A stretch of 64,000 nucleotides of DNA from positions 682,001-746,000 of the forward strand of contig CAUVWY020000010.1 in assembly GCA_963555775.3 (NCBI GenBank), read 5' to 3'. The notes under the pieces are model-generated. The model saw nothing but the letters and a program-made list of their open reading frames with translations, was not told the origin of the DNA and made no database searches. Shown in pieces: positions 1 to 9,039 of this stretch. The first letter of the stretch is position 1, and each line of letters begins with the position of its first letter. Source of the DNA: JAJEDW01 sp963555775. GTDB taxonomy: Bacteria; Acidobacteriota; Terriglobia; 20CM-2-55-15. Made by a program: the position numbers and the translations under genes.

Positions 1-2
1 AG

Positions 3-485
3 TTGATCCAGAAAGCCTGCGACAAGCAACAGATTGATCGTGATAAACTCATACTCCACTCCGATCGTGGATCGTCGATGAAGTCCAAGGCGGTGGCGCT
101 GCTGTTGGCCGATCTGGGAGTGACGAAGTCTCACTCCCGACCGTATGTATCGGACGACAATCCATTCTCGGAAGCGCAGTTCAAGACGCTCAAGTACCGG
201 CCAGTCTTCCCGGACCGTTTCGGTTGTAGCCAGGACGCCAAGGCGTTCTGCAGGGACTTCTTCCACTGGTACAACAATGTCCACTACCATTCGGGACTGA
301 ACTGGTTGACACCGGCCATGGTTCACCACGCCCGTGCCGACGTCGTCATCCAAAAACAGCAGCATGCCATGGATTGTGCGCGGCAACGCCACCCAGTACG
401 TTTCGTCAACGTACCAAGAACGATCCCAGGGCCGCCCGACAAGGTGTGGATCAATCCACCCGTAGAATCGCAGGCGGTAGCTTAA
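3..485 (+). CDS. IS3-family transposase OrfB, C-terminal part (cut by window edge)
   Basis: This is the second half of a DDE (rve) integrase-type transposase that continues upstream of the window. Visible catalytic context: the second Asp in LHSDRGSSM near the start and the Glu in NPFSEAQFKTLKY about 35 residues later, the spacing expected of IS3 OrfB. The C-terminus continues for about 100 residues with a HYHSGLNWLTP motif typical of the family. The stop is at 483-485. Downstream, about 490-530, a stretch containing tgtctcacacttgttgacat probably belongs to the right end of the element. Reading frame is intact in what is visible; whether the whole element is functional cannot be judged from here. 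Confidence 0.85.
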   Translation: MIQKACDKQQIDRDKLILHSDRGSSMKSKAVALLLADLGVTKSHSRPYVSDDNPFSEAQFKTLKYRPVFPDRFGCSQDAKAFCRDFFHWYNNVHYHSGLNWLTPAMVHHARADVVIQKQQHAMDCARQRHPVRFVNVPRTIPGPPDKVWINPPVESQAVA

Positions 486-544
486 TTGTTGAACCCACGT
501 GTCTCACACTTGTTGACATTCACCGGTATCGGATCTAGGGCCGG

Positions 545-954
545 AAGTTCAACATCGCGGGACCGTCCAACGGCGGGATCGTTGCGTTCCATGTGGCGGC
601 GGCCCATCTGGAGTACTTCCTCTCGGTAACCGCCTTCCCCGGATACATGCGGCGGCCCAGCAACGCCAAGCTCGACGCGATCTCGGGCATGTGTGTGTTC
701 ATGTACGTGGGCGAATTCGACCGGTACATGTGGCACAACGAAATGAAGAGAGAAACCGACTATCTGGCTTCCAAAGGCACCCTGACCCGTTACACTGTCG
801 AGATAGGCCAACCCCACGGTATTGCGACACTCACCGGAGCCTAGGCGGGCCGCCTGTTCGACGGATTCGAAGAAACCGTGAACGGCTGCAACCAATAGGA
901 AATCGAAGCCTGGCCGGGGCTTGACTTCGGTCGGAAAGAATCGGCGTAACAAGC
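545..954 (+). pseudogene. Alpha/beta-hydrolase (esterase-like) C-terminal relic
   Basis: Translation from 545 gives a hydrolase-like segment with a nucleophile elbow GPSNGG (Ser in GxSxG), then AFPGYM, FMYVGEFD and a late His in QPHGIATLTG, the order expected for Ser, Asp and His of an alpha/beta-hydrolase. The frame is interrupted by TAG at 842-844, and coding-like sequence (AGRLFDGFEETVNGC) continues to about 954 with more stops. The N-terminal part is missing and is replaced by the IS3 element to the left. I read it as a decayed secreted esterase; the exact family is uncertain. Confidence 0.6.
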
Positions 955-1023
955 GCTTGAACGATTAATGCCCTGAATATGCGCTGGTATAATCGCTCCC
1001 GTTCCAGTTCCGAGGTGTATTTA

Positions 1024-2445
1024 ATGAACGAAGAAGAAGATGAAGACTTCGCCGCGATGTTCGAAGCCTCGGTCGGGGCCAAGCGCTTCGACCGGGGTCA
1101 GACCGTCGATGGCACGATCGTTGCGATCGGTGCCGAGGTGGCCTTGGTCAGCGTGGGCGGCAAGAGCGAGGCCCAGATCGACATCACGGAATTGAAAGAT
1201 GCCGACGGCAACATGGAAGTCGCTGTTGGCGATCCCATCCAGGCCATCGTCGTCTCCACCAGCAACGGCATCACACTGTCGCAGAAGGGCGTGCGCAACG
1301 CTGCCACCCAGCGCGAAATCGAAGACGCATTCCAGGACAACCTCGCCATAGAGGGTAAGGTCGAGACTGCGATCAAGGGCGGCTACGAGGTGCGCATCGC
1401 CCGGGAGCGCGCCTTCTGCCCGATGTCGCAAATCGACATCGCCCGCACCTCCGATCCGGCAGTATATGAGGGGCAGGTCTACACCTTCCGCATTATCGAG
1501 TACAAGGAAGGGGGCAAGAACATCGTGGTCTCGAGGCGCAAGCAGCTCGAAGAAGAGCAGCGCGCCGTTGCGGCCGAGGTTCGCAAATCCATCGTACCCA
1601 ACGCGGTGCTCACGGGGCGCGTCGTCTCGGTGCCCGAATTCGGCGCGTTCGTGGATTTGGGTGGCAGCATCCAGGGCCTGCTGCACGTGTCCGAGATGAG
1701 CTGGTCGCGCGTGAGCAGTCCCAGCGATATCGTGGCGCCCGGCGATCAGATCACCGTCCAGGTGCTGCGCGTGGACGACGCCGCCGACAGAATTTCGCTC
1801 GGGCTGAAACAGCTCCAGAAGGATCCGTGGACCGAGGTGGCGACCCGCTACGAAGTGGGCCAGGTGCACACGGGCCGCGTCACGCGAATGATGGAGTTCG
1901 GCGCCTTCGTAGAGCTGGAACCGGGCATCGAGGCGCTGGCGCACGCCTCGACGTTCGCACCGACGGCGCGCACCGACGGGTGGATGAAGTCCATCGCTGT
2001 GGGTGCGACCGCCGCGTTCGAGATTTTGAGCATCGACCCCGAGAAGCAGCGTATGGGTGTCGCGATGGTGGAGGAAGGTTCCACCCGAGCACCGCAGAGT
2101 GGCATCGTGGCGGGTTCGATCTTGGTTGGAAAGGTGGAGCGGCATGAGAAGTTCGGCGTGTTCGTGTTCCTGGCGCCTGGCAAGACCGGTCTCGTGCCAT
2201 TTGCGGAGACCGGAGTGGACCGCGACCAAGACATGGTGAAGGCGTTTCCCCTAGGCAGCGAGGTTGAGGTGATGGTGGTCGAGGTTGATCCGGCCGGGGG
2301 CAGGATTCGCCTCAGCAAGAAGGCGGTAGCCAAGCAACGGGAGCAAGCGGAGCTACAGGAGTACGCGGAGCGACCGGATGCCCCGGCGACGGCGTCGTTT
2401 GGATCACTAGCCGACAAACTGCGAGGGGCGCTCGGCAATCGCTAG
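1024..2445 (+). CDS. S1-domain RNA-binding protein (ribosomal protein S1-like)
   Basis: A 473-residue protein with an acidic N-terminus (MNEEEDEDF) followed by about five S1/OB-fold repeats at roughly residues 20-90, 100-180, 190-265, 280-350 and 365-435. Repeats three to five show the typical pattern of GRVVSVPEFGAFVDLGG...GLLHVSEMS. S1 proteins bind single-stranded RNA; ribosomal S1 brings mRNA to the 30S subunit. Start chosen at ATG 1024 because GAGGTG lies 7 nt upstream (1011-1016). Length is shorter than the six-repeat Escherichia coli RpsA (about 557 residues), so it may be a short S1 or an accessory S1-repeat protein. Codons look intact and it is one of the few housekeeping-like genes in the window. 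Confidence 0.85.
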   Translation: MNEEEDEDFAAMFEASVGAKRFDRGQTVDGTIVAIGAEVALVSVGGKSEAQIDITELKDADGNMEVAVGDPIQAIVVSTSNGITLSQKGVRNAATQREIEDAFQDNLAIEGKVETAIKGGYEVRIARERAFCPMSQIDIARTSDPAVYEGQVYTFRIIEYKEGGKNIVVSRRKQLEEEQRAVAAEVRKSIVPNAVLTGRVVSVPEFGAFVDLGGSIQGLLHVSEMSWSRVSSPSDIVAPGDQITVQVLRVDDAADRISLGLKQLQKDPWTEVATRYEVGQVHTGRVTRMMEFGAFVELEPGIEALAHASTFAPTARTDGWMKSIAVGATAAFEILSIDPEKQRMGVAMVEEGSTRAPQSGIVAGSILVGKVERHEKFGVFVFLAPGKTGLVPFAETGVDRDQDMVKAFPLGSEVEVMVVEVDPAGGRIRLSKKAVAKQREQAELQEYAERPDAPATASFGSLADKLRGALGNR

Positions 2446-2558
2446 CCGATGGCTGAACTTCCCTCACAGGATTTTCCAGGCACCCTGGGGAGTCCAATCC
2501 GCCGCAACGAGCGAACCAAAGGTTTTCCAAGCGGATAATCTGACTGGAAAGACACTTA

Positions 2559-2612
2559 GCGGATAAGTCAAATAGGCGGGCTTCGCAGTACAGGGACTGG
2601 CAAGACGCACGA
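2559..2612 (+). mobile_element. IS91-type solo ori end, copy a (54 bp)
   Basis: Begins with gcggataagtcaaatagg, one of the more diverged copies of the 5'-constant end, and matches the full element at 34669 through the bases gacgcacga. The far side then changes to unrelated sequence. A second gcggataat occurs 28 bp upstream at 2531. Left neighbour is the 3' flank of the S1 gene. Confidence 0.75.
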
Positions 2613-2856
2613 ACCCAGATTGGTGCGGATGATCGGGTTGCGCCATGAACGTGCAGGTTGATAAGGCGCGAAAGTCGGTGCCTCGGTTTCTTCGAATTAT
2701 CGGTAAGTAATGCTCTTTCATTTCTGTCGAACCGCGTATTCGATGGAGTAGAAAATCTTGGGCGGACCGAGATCGATCCTTCAGTTTTTCGCTTGGACCG
2801 TCATCTATCGTCGTATTGCGTAATTGATCGATGGAGAGTCGATAAATTGGTTTGGT
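2613..2856 (-). CDS. Small unrecognised ORF truncated by the IS91 end
   Basis: On the minus strand an ATG at 2854-2856 follows AAGGAA with good spacing and opens a frame starting MTKPIYRLSIDQLRN, about 80 residues before it runs into the IS91 end at 2612. No family recognised. It is supported only by the ribosome-binding site and open frame, so it may be a real truncated gene or chance. The rest of 2446-2912 shows nothing else. Confidence 0.3.
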
Positions 2857-2912
2857 CATGGATCTTTCCTTGTACGGAGCCGTGAGGCGCATCGAGTCTG
2901 ACCTGGAGTGAG

Positions 2913-5414
2913 ATGGCGGGACCTATGGGCAGCAGCAGAAACGTAATAGCCGTGGCCGTTCTCGTATGGAAGGACGTTGTTTACAGCACGCGTTCACTGT
3001 TTCGGAATCTTGGCTTTACTGTCGTCGCCGTTCTGTCGTTGGCCGCGGCTATCGGAGTGAATACGGGGCTGTTTACCGTGTCCGACCCCGTGATGTTCAG
3101 GCGCCTCCCGGTGGAAAATCCTGACGGCCTCGTACTGTTCCGAAGTTTGGCCCCCGAACAACCAGTCGTATCGACCCACTATGTCTCGTACTCATTGTTC
3201 GAACGAATGAAGGAAGGCACCCGATTTACCCAGGGCGCGTTTGTGATCAATTCGCCGTTTCAGGCGTTTCTGCTTCCTGATGGGGCGAGCGCTTCAGGGA
3301 GGCTTCCGGACGTCACCGTGACGCCGGTATCCGGCGCCTACTTCGACACCCTGGGCGTTCAGGCCGCCGCCGGAAGACCGATCGATGAGACGGATGACCG
3401 GCCAGATAGCGATCCAGTTGCCGTGATCAGCCATGGGTTATGGACAACTCGTTTTGGCGGAGATCCAAGTGTAATCGGAACTCGGGTCACGATTAGCGAT
3501 CCGCCACTGTTCAACAACGTCGCATTCACCGTGATTGGGGTTGCCCCGAGGGGTTTCCATGGCGTCGATATCGACGTTGACCCTGACGTGTGGATACCGT
3601 TTCACGTATACGCCCAACTCAATCCGTCGGTCAGACTACTCATGGGTTTCCGTCCGGAGCTCTTGAGCATAAGAGTGATGGCGCGGTTGCGCCCTGGAGC
3701 GACATTGCGGGATTTGGAGTCCGAGCTCAACGTAATTCAGGGGCAGAGTCCGGAATCGGAAGATGCCGCCTTCCCGAGTATTCGACCCGAGAGTGGGCGC
3801 GCAGGTTTTTCGCAACTTCGATTGTCGTTCTTTTCTACCCTGGTGTTGCTCACCGTCGCCGTGTCTCTGGTCCTCCTGGTTGCCTGTGCGAACGTAACGG
3901 CGCTGACGATGGTGCGGGGCCTCGGACGCAGGAGGGAACTCGCTCTCCGAATCGCGATGGGCTGCAGCCGCCTCGGTGTCTATCGACAGCAACTCATCGA
4001 AAGTGCGCTCGTGGGGGGCGCCGGTGCGGTTATCGGCCTTGGTTTGTCCTATTGGAGCACTGGGCTTCTGACCGGCTATTTCCCCGCCGAGACCGCCTTT
4101 GTCCAAAGAGCGGGACTCGACTTCCGTGTTCTGTCATTCGCTGCGGGGACTGCACTTCTCAGTGTGCTCCTCTGTGGTCTCGTAACCGCATTTCGTGTTT
4201 CAAAACCGGATCTGGTGACGACACTAAAAGCTTCCACCGGTCGTTTTGATCGTGGCGGCGGAACGGCCATGCTCATCCGGTCCGTGGTGGTCCTTCAGAT
4301 CGCAACGTCGGTCGTGCTGTTGATTGCGACCGGACTCTTCGTTCGTACGATTCAGAATCTAAGGGAAGTGGACCTTGGTTTCGATCGAGCCGCGGTACAG
4401 TTTTCGATCGACGTGGAAGGCACGGAGCCGGTCGAAGATTGGGAGGGATCGGCGGAGCGAATAGTCGAAAACTTGAATGCGATGTCGAATGTGGAATCGG
4501 TCACACACTATGGTTGGTTCGGCCTACTGAACGGGCAACGTTCAACCAACGCATCGATTCCAGGTTCAGGAGTGGCTGTCCGAACGAATGATCTTCGAGT
4601 GGGCCCACGTTTCTTCGAAACAATGGGAGTCGAGATTCTGTCCGGACGGGAGTTTCAGGCGACCGATGCGAATCGGGAGGACAACTCTCCGGTTGCGGTC
4701 ATTAGCCGACGGTTGGCGTCCGATTTGTTTGGCGACCAGATCCCGATAGGGCGGAGGATTAGTCATGTTAATGAGGTTGTCGAAGTCGTGGGGGTCGCGG
4801 AAGAAGTGAATCACCGCACCATACGAGACGCCGCACGGCCGGCGTTGTACCGGCTGTTTTCCACGTTCGGCCCGACAGACTCGCGTTTTGCTTTTAGCTT
4901 CAACGGAACTGATGCAAGCCGGCTGGCGATGGCACAGGGAGTCGCTCGTGCAATCGACAATCGGTTTCGCGTGCGCGACCTGATGACCATGAACGCTGTT
5001 GCCGAGGAATCGCTCGTTCGGGAAAGATTCATTGGGCGGATGGTCGGACTATTTGGGGCCTTGGCGCTGTCATTGACAGTGGTGGGTATTTACGGGCTGA
5101 TGTCCTACCTGGTAAGCCAGCGAATACGAGAGATCGGAGTCCGAATGGCGTTGGGAGCGCAGAGGTGGCAGGTGATGGCGACGGTGTTTCGTGAAATCCT
5201 GCTCCTTTGTGTTGTGGGAGTCATTCTCGGACTGCTCGCGACATCTGCGGCAGCGAGAGTGGTGTCGAGTACCCTGTTCGGAGTCGCGACGACAGACGGA
5301 TGGATCACTTTCGGCGCGATCGCTACCTTGCTTGTTGCGGCAGCGGCCGCTGCCTATTTGCCCGCCCTGAGAGCCGCTCGTACAGACCCTTACGCTGTTC
5401 TTCGGTTCGATTAG
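2913..5414 (+). CDS. ADOP-family FtsX/MacB-type permease
   Basis: An 833-residue inner-membrane protein with two copies of the MacB periplasmic core plus FtsX permease arrangement: a first membrane helix near residues 35-60 (LGFTVVAVLSLAAAIGVNTGLF), a periplasmic domain to about 305, a hydrophobic FtsX segment at about 305-430, a second helix near 450 (LQIATSVVLLIATGLFV), a second periplasmic domain, and the final FtsX segment at about 705-825 containing IREIGVRMALGA. The duplicated form without its own ATPase is the acidobacterial duplicated orphan permease class. The substrate is unknown; relatives of MacB move peptides, lipoproteins or antibiotics. ATG 2913 follows a GGAG. The gene appears complete and stands alone. 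Confidence 0.9.
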   Translation: MAGPMGSSRNVIAVAVLVWKDVVYSTRSLFRNLGFTVVAVLSLAAAIGVNTGLFTVSDPVMFRRLPVENPDGLVLFRSLAPEQPVVSTHYVSYSLFERMKEGTRFTQGAFVINSPFQAFLLPDGASASGRLPDVTVTPVSGAYFDTLGVQAAAGRPIDETDDRPDSDPVAVISHGLWTTRFGGDPSVIGTRVTISDPPLFNNVAFTVIGVAPRGFHGVDIDVDPDVWIPFHVYAQLNPSVRLLMGFRPELLSIRVMARLRPGATLRDLESELNVIQGQSPESEDAAFPSIRPESGRAGFSQLRLSFFSTLVLLTVAVSLVLLVACANVTALTMVRGLGRRRELALRIAMGCSRLGVYRQQLIESALVGGAGAVIGLGLSYWSTGLLTGYFPAETAFVQRAGLDFRVLSFAAGTALLSVLLCGLVTAFRVSKPDLVTTLKASTGRFDRGGGTAMLIRSVVVLQIATSVVLLIATGLFVRTIQNLREVDLGFDRAAVQFSIDVEGTEPVEDWEGSAERIVENLNAMSNVESVTHYGWFGLLNGQRSTNASIPGSGVAVRTNDLRVGPRFFETMGVEILSGREFQATDANREDNSPVAVISRRLASDLFGDQIPIGRRISHVNEVVEVVGVAEEVNHRTIRDAARPALYRLFSTFGPTDSRFAFSFNGTDASRLAMAQGVARAIDNRFRVRDLMTMNAVAEESLVRERFIGRMVGLFGALALSLTVVGIYGLMSYLVSQRIREIGVRMALGAQRWQVMATVFREILLLCVVGVILGLLATSAAARVVSSTLFGVATTDGWITFGAIATLLVAAAAAAYLPALRAARTDPYAVLRFD

Positions 5415-5417
5415 CGT

Positions 5418-5500
5418 CGTCATGTCTCCGGTCGGGCTACGCCCTCCCTCCGCCATGACGAGCGATTCCATTTTTCCTATCTTGATTGCCGCGTTACTTC
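5418..5500. repeat. Dispersed repeat family 2, copy 1
   Basis: The segment starts cgtcatgtctccggtcggg and ends ccgccatgacga, so its ends are a 7-bp inverted repeat (CGTCATG/CATGACG), followed by a conserved tail cgattcc...ttttcctatct. A second copy occurs at 22077-22150 with only a few differences. It lies just after the ADOP stop codon. Function unknown; it could be a terminator-like or mobile palindromic repeat. Confidence 0.6.
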
Positions 5501-5602
5501 AATCTTGATCGTCGGGCAACACGCTCGATTGGCACGTGGCGAACCATTTCCCCCCGGATTGCCGTAAACCCGATGAAAAGGAGACCGAAGCCGGGGCGGA
5601 CT

Positions 5603-6465
5603 GCGGATAAGTAAAATAAGCGGGCTTCGCAGTACAGGGACTGGCAAGACGCACGACCGGAATGTCGCCGATGCGGTGTTATGTTGAGCCGGAGGGAGCC
5701 AGGACGGGAGAATCACGACAAAAGATCGTTCCGGATACGCGAGATTCACGACCCACGCACACGAATCCGGCTTCGGCCTTTTGCCGTCTTCAGAGCCAGT
5801 CCGTTTCAGTGGGTTGCACAGCCGGGTTAACGGGTGGTGCACGCGAAGGCAGGCCGAGGCAGTCCAGTATTTTCTGGGTAGCGTCCGGAGGATGAATGGC
5901 TGCAAGGACTCGCATGTGACCCTGGCACCGCGCGCATTCCAGCACATCTAGCCCGCCTTTCTCACGGGTTTTCGTCGCGAAGAGTCGGAGACGCCGTCAG
6001 AGCAAGGCGCGCGCCCGGAGGGCACCGGAGGCGTACTTGACGGTACGTCGAGGAGCCCGACGAAGCGGAACGCAGCGCTGGCGGATGGATCCGGCACTGT
6101 AGCAGACAACTCGTGAGAAATGCGGGCAAGAGCCCAGACACGTTTCATCAATTCCGCCCAGGTATAGTTCCGCGGATGTGGAACAGTGCGGGGCTCCACC
6201 GCCACGGGCCGGACCGCCGCGACGGCTTCCCCGGGGGCGGGCGATGCAGTGATGATGGGTGTTTTCGGAGTACCCGCAGCGTCGGGCATCGGCGCAGACT
6301 GTGCGTCCGCTTCGGTGGGGACGATGAGAGCTCTCCATTTGGCCGCGGGAGCAAGGATGCCGCTGTATCGAACCAGGTGAGTGCGTGGAGCGGGCACCAG
6401 CGCCGAGAGTTTTTCCAGCAACTCCAACCCTTCAAAGACCACGTGCGTGTTTCCGTCGCGCCAAG
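5603..6465 (+). mobile_element. IS91-type ori-side remnant, copy b (with a nested insert)
   Basis: Starts with gcggataagtaaaataag and follows the full element (34669) through the 3' end of the transposase gene (minus strand) as far as ccaag at 6465, that is about 690 bp of IS91 once the 177-bp insert at 5951-6127 is removed. The transposase reading frame on the minus strand is broken by the insert. Beyond 6465 the sequence is unrelated. Confidence 0.9.
5951..6127. mobile_element. Short inverted-repeat insertion (MITE-like) inside IS91 copy b
   Basis: Compared with the full IS91, copy b has 177 extra bases. Their ends are imperfect inverted repeats: gcccgcctttctcacggg at the left and ctcgtgagaaatgcgggc at the right. 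The flanks read CTA before and AAG after where the empty site reads CTAG, compatible with a TA target duplication (one side mutated). No coding capacity. The TA target would suit an IS630/Tc1-type partner, which is inference. Confidence 0.6.
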
Positions 6466-6583
6466 CCTGAGGCAAGGCGACGTGGATGGAGCGGGGAGCC
6501 GAGCGTTTTTCAGCGAGGCGGACCCTCCATCCACGTTGTGCGGCTGCTGTGGATGGGGTTCATCACTGCCGGACGAGGGGACC

Positions 6584-7013
6584 ATGCCGAGACCGAGTCG
6601 CTGGACCGCCGAGAAGCGCTACGCAATTGTTCTGGAGATGCTCCGGGGAGAAGAGTCGATCGCACAGATTGCTCGAACCCACAAGGTGTCCGACGCGTTG
6701 CTGCACCGATGGAGGGAACGGTTCTTCGAGGGCGTGAAGGCCGCGCTCTGGCATTCGAGAACGTAGCCGCTGGCCGGCAACGGAGCCAGCAGGAAGCGCT
6801 GGAGCGGAAGATCGAAGAGTTGCAGACCGTGATCGGGGAACAGGCTGTCGAGATCCGTTTCTTAAGAAAACTGTCGAAGATGTGAAGCCATCCTGGGCCG
6901 CAGTGGAAGCGGCGCGGGTCGAGGCAGGTCTGAGAGTCGAACCCGCCGTCAAGTTGCTGGGGATGTCGCGGACGAGCTATTACCGCCATGTGCGGGGCAT
7001 GGCCGATTACATG
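6584..7013 (+). pseudogene. IS3-family transposase relic (OrfA frameshifted, OrfB start only)
   Basis: From ATG 6584 the frame encodes an HTH-like OrfA (EKRYAIVLEMLRGEESIAQI, then DALLHRWRERFFEG). A frameshift near 6750 moves the continuation, with ALERKIEELQTVIGEQAVEI (leucine-zipper region) and FLRKLSKM, to another frame ending at about 6885. An OrfB-like start (VKPSWAAVEAARVEAGLRVE, then MSRTSYYRHVRG) follows to about 7013 and is then lost. A degraded transposase; nothing downstream of 7013 matches the rest of OrfB. Bases 6466-6583 hold no recognisable gene and may include the element's left end. Confidence 0.75.
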
Positions 7014-7416
7014 CCGCGGCCCCGGATTCGGTATTTCTTCCTCTGGACATCGTGATCCTCCTGTTCGGTATTCTCTCAAATCATTGTCCAATGAAATCGT
7101 GGGGCGGGGGAGGCTTCTCAGAACCGGACATTTCATTTGCTACTACCACCGGACACATCATGTGCTACCGACATCAGGCCCGACATCGTCTTGCCATGGA
7201 ACCCGTGGCTGGATTATGGTGAGTTACCTCTGTCCAAGAAACCAGGGGCGAGACAGGATCGCCAAACTTAGAACTGGAGTGGTATAACCTGAAAACCGTC
7301 TCTCATGAAAACAGATGCTTCTGTCCGAATTACTCTGACGACGTACACCGCAGCAGAGCAGGGCGACCGCTTCCTTAAGATAAGTGGCCAACATATCGCC
7401 GCCCGCAGGGGGAAAT
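7014..7416. other. Gap: no gene recognised
   Basis: About 400 bases between the IS3 relic and the next gene. No open frame with family resemblance and no clear hairpin. It presumably carries the promoter of the gene at 7417. Confidence 0.5.
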
Positions 7417-8526
7417 ATGACATCGAAGTGGATATTGATGGTTGCGGGGAGTCTTCTTTTTTCGACCCTCGTTTTGAGTCAGGAACGGGCACCGAACTTA
7501 CCGCCGGCTCCTGCGAATCCTCGGCCGGCGTCCATATCGTCTCCGGACCATCCCGATCTACCCGAACTGCTCGCGAGTTGCACGGTTCCGCCTCCACCCC
7601 GGGGCGGAGGTCGGGGCGCCGCCCCCGCGCCTGCACCCGCCGCACGAGCCGCCACCCAGGGACCCAGAGATTACACGATCACGGACATTCCGGGAGTGAT
7701 CGCCGCCGGGCAGCAATGGGTGTTCCTCTGGCAGGAGGCGGGCAACAATGGCGACGGCATCGTAGGCAGTGACGACGGGGGCCTCCTGATTGCGCAGAAC
7801 GACAACAGTGAAGTCGTGAAGCTCGATCAAGACGGGAATCCTTCCGTCATCTACCGGGATACGCGCACCGGAGGCTCGCTGTCCATCAACTCGAATGGCG
7901 AAGTGTTTATCGTGCAAAGAGCCCTGAGATCAGCCATCTTTCAGCTGGCACCGGTTCGCAGAATTCTCGCGGATCGTTATCAGGGCGATGTGCTCGATTG
8001 CATCGGAGGGAATCCAAACGATTTAACGGCCGACAGCAAGGGCGGCGCCTACTTCACCCAGGGTGGGGTCTATCACGCCGACCCGAATGGCGTGGTCACA
8101 CGGTACGGCGAGGGCATCCGGGGGAACGGGATCGTTCTCAGCGCGAATGAACAAATTCTTTATGTGACAAATGGCCAGACGCTCGCGGCTTTCGATGTGG
8201 AGCCCGACGGGTCGCTGACCAACCAGCGCGAGTTTGCCACACTCGACGGCGGCGGCAACGGCGACGGCCTTGCTATAGATGCTGAAGGACGGATCTACGT
8301 CACCTCCAACCCGGGTGTTCAGGTGATCAGCCCTGAGGGCGAGTACCTCGGTATTATCCCGACGCCACGCGGAGTCATCAGTGTGGCCTTTGGCGGAACC
8401 GACAAACGAACCCTTTTCGTTCTCGCTCGCGGCGCGATAGATACCGAAGGCAATGAAGTTCGTAACGCCGCACAGGTCTATTCGATCCAGATGAGGGCCC
8501 AAGGCTACAGGGGCCGTGCCAAGTAG
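7417..8526 (+). CDS. Secreted SMP-30/gluconolactonase-like beta-propeller protein
   Basis: A protein of about 369 residues with a signal peptide (MTSKWILMVAGSLLFSTLVL) and an Ala/Pro/Arg-rich spacer near residues 50-75, followed by repeated propeller strands such as DGGLLIAQNDNSEVVKLDQDG, GGNPNDLTADSKGGAYFTQG and GDGLAIDAEGRIYVTSNPG. This pattern fits the SMP-30/LRE family: calcium-dependent lactonases or strictosidine-synthase-like propellers acting in the periplasm. The NPND motif resembles the metal-ligand Asn/Asp region of SMP-30. ATG 7417 is preferred over an upstream ATG at 7384 because it follows GGGGG and begins the signal peptide. The substrate is unknown. A related gene lies at 44987. 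Confidence 0.8.
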   Translation: MTSKWILMVAGSLLFSTLVLSQERAPNLPPAPANPRPASISSPDHPDLPELLASCTVPPPPRGGGRGAAPAPAPAARAATQGPRDYTITDIPGVIAAGQQWVFLWQEAGNNGDGIVGSDDGGLLIAQNDNSEVVKLDQDGNPSVIYRDTRTGGSLSINSNGEVFIVQRALRSAIFQLAPVRRILADRYQGDVLDCIGGNPNDLTADSKGGAYFTQGGVYHADPNGVVTRYGEGIRGNGIVLSANEQILYVTNGQTLAAFDVEPDGSLTNQREFATLDGGGNGDGLAIDAEGRIYVTSNPGVQVISPEGEYLGIIPTPRGVISVAFGGTDKRTLFVLARGAIDTEGNEVRNAAQVYSIQMRAQGYRGRAK

Positions 8527-8604
8527 GCCTTGTGACCACTATCCGATGAGCGTTGGTCGATGGATCGGGGCGGAGATGGGATTCGCCCTTTCCCAGCGGT
8601 AGCG

Positions 8605-8682
8605 TCAGGCGGTGCGTTCGAACACAGGCCGTCCAAGTGCGGTCATTGTGTTCAGGACTTTCTGGCCGAGTTGGATCTCCTT
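8605..8682 (-). pseudogene. Possible C-terminal scrap of an unrecognised gene
   Basis: On the minus strand the frame entering from the IS91 end at 8683 reads IQLGQKVLNTMTALGRPVFE and stops at about 8605. It looks protein-like but is too short to assign. Likely the tail of a gene cut by IS91 copy c. Confidence 0.25.
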
Positions 8683-8964
8683 GCGGATAAGTAAAATAAG
8701 CGGGCTTCGCAGTACAGGGACTGGCAAGACGCACGACCGGAATGTCGCCGTTGCGGTGTTATGTTGAACCGGAGGGAGCCAGGACCGGAGAATCACGACA
8801 AAAGATCGTTCCGGATACGCGAGATTCACGACCCAGGCACACGAATCCGGCTTCGGCCTTTTGCCGTCTTCAGAGCCAGTCCGTTTCAGTGGGTTGCACA
8901 GCCGGGTTAACGGGTGGTGCACGCGAAGGCAGGCCGAGGCAGTCCAGGATTTTATGGGTAGCGT
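8683..8964 (+). mobile_element. IS91-type solo ori end, copy c (282 bp)
   Basis: Starts gcggataagtaaaataag and keeps homology to the full element up to gggtagcgt, then switches to the upstream region of the decarboxylase gene. It includes the last about 95 bp of the transposase reading frame. It shares the variants ccaggcac and ggattttatggg with copy m (49944), marking a sub-family. Confidence 0.9.
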
Positions 8965-9039
8965 GAAAACAACTCGCTGCTCGAGGGGGATCGCCTTTTG
9001 CGTGGACGAAGCATTGAACTGGCTGCATAGGAGCGAACA

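Noticed and set aside
1021..2229. A 402-codon minus-strand frame opposite the S1 gene
   Set aside because: His/Arg-rich shadow of the S1-domain gene without a ribosome-binding site or known motifs.
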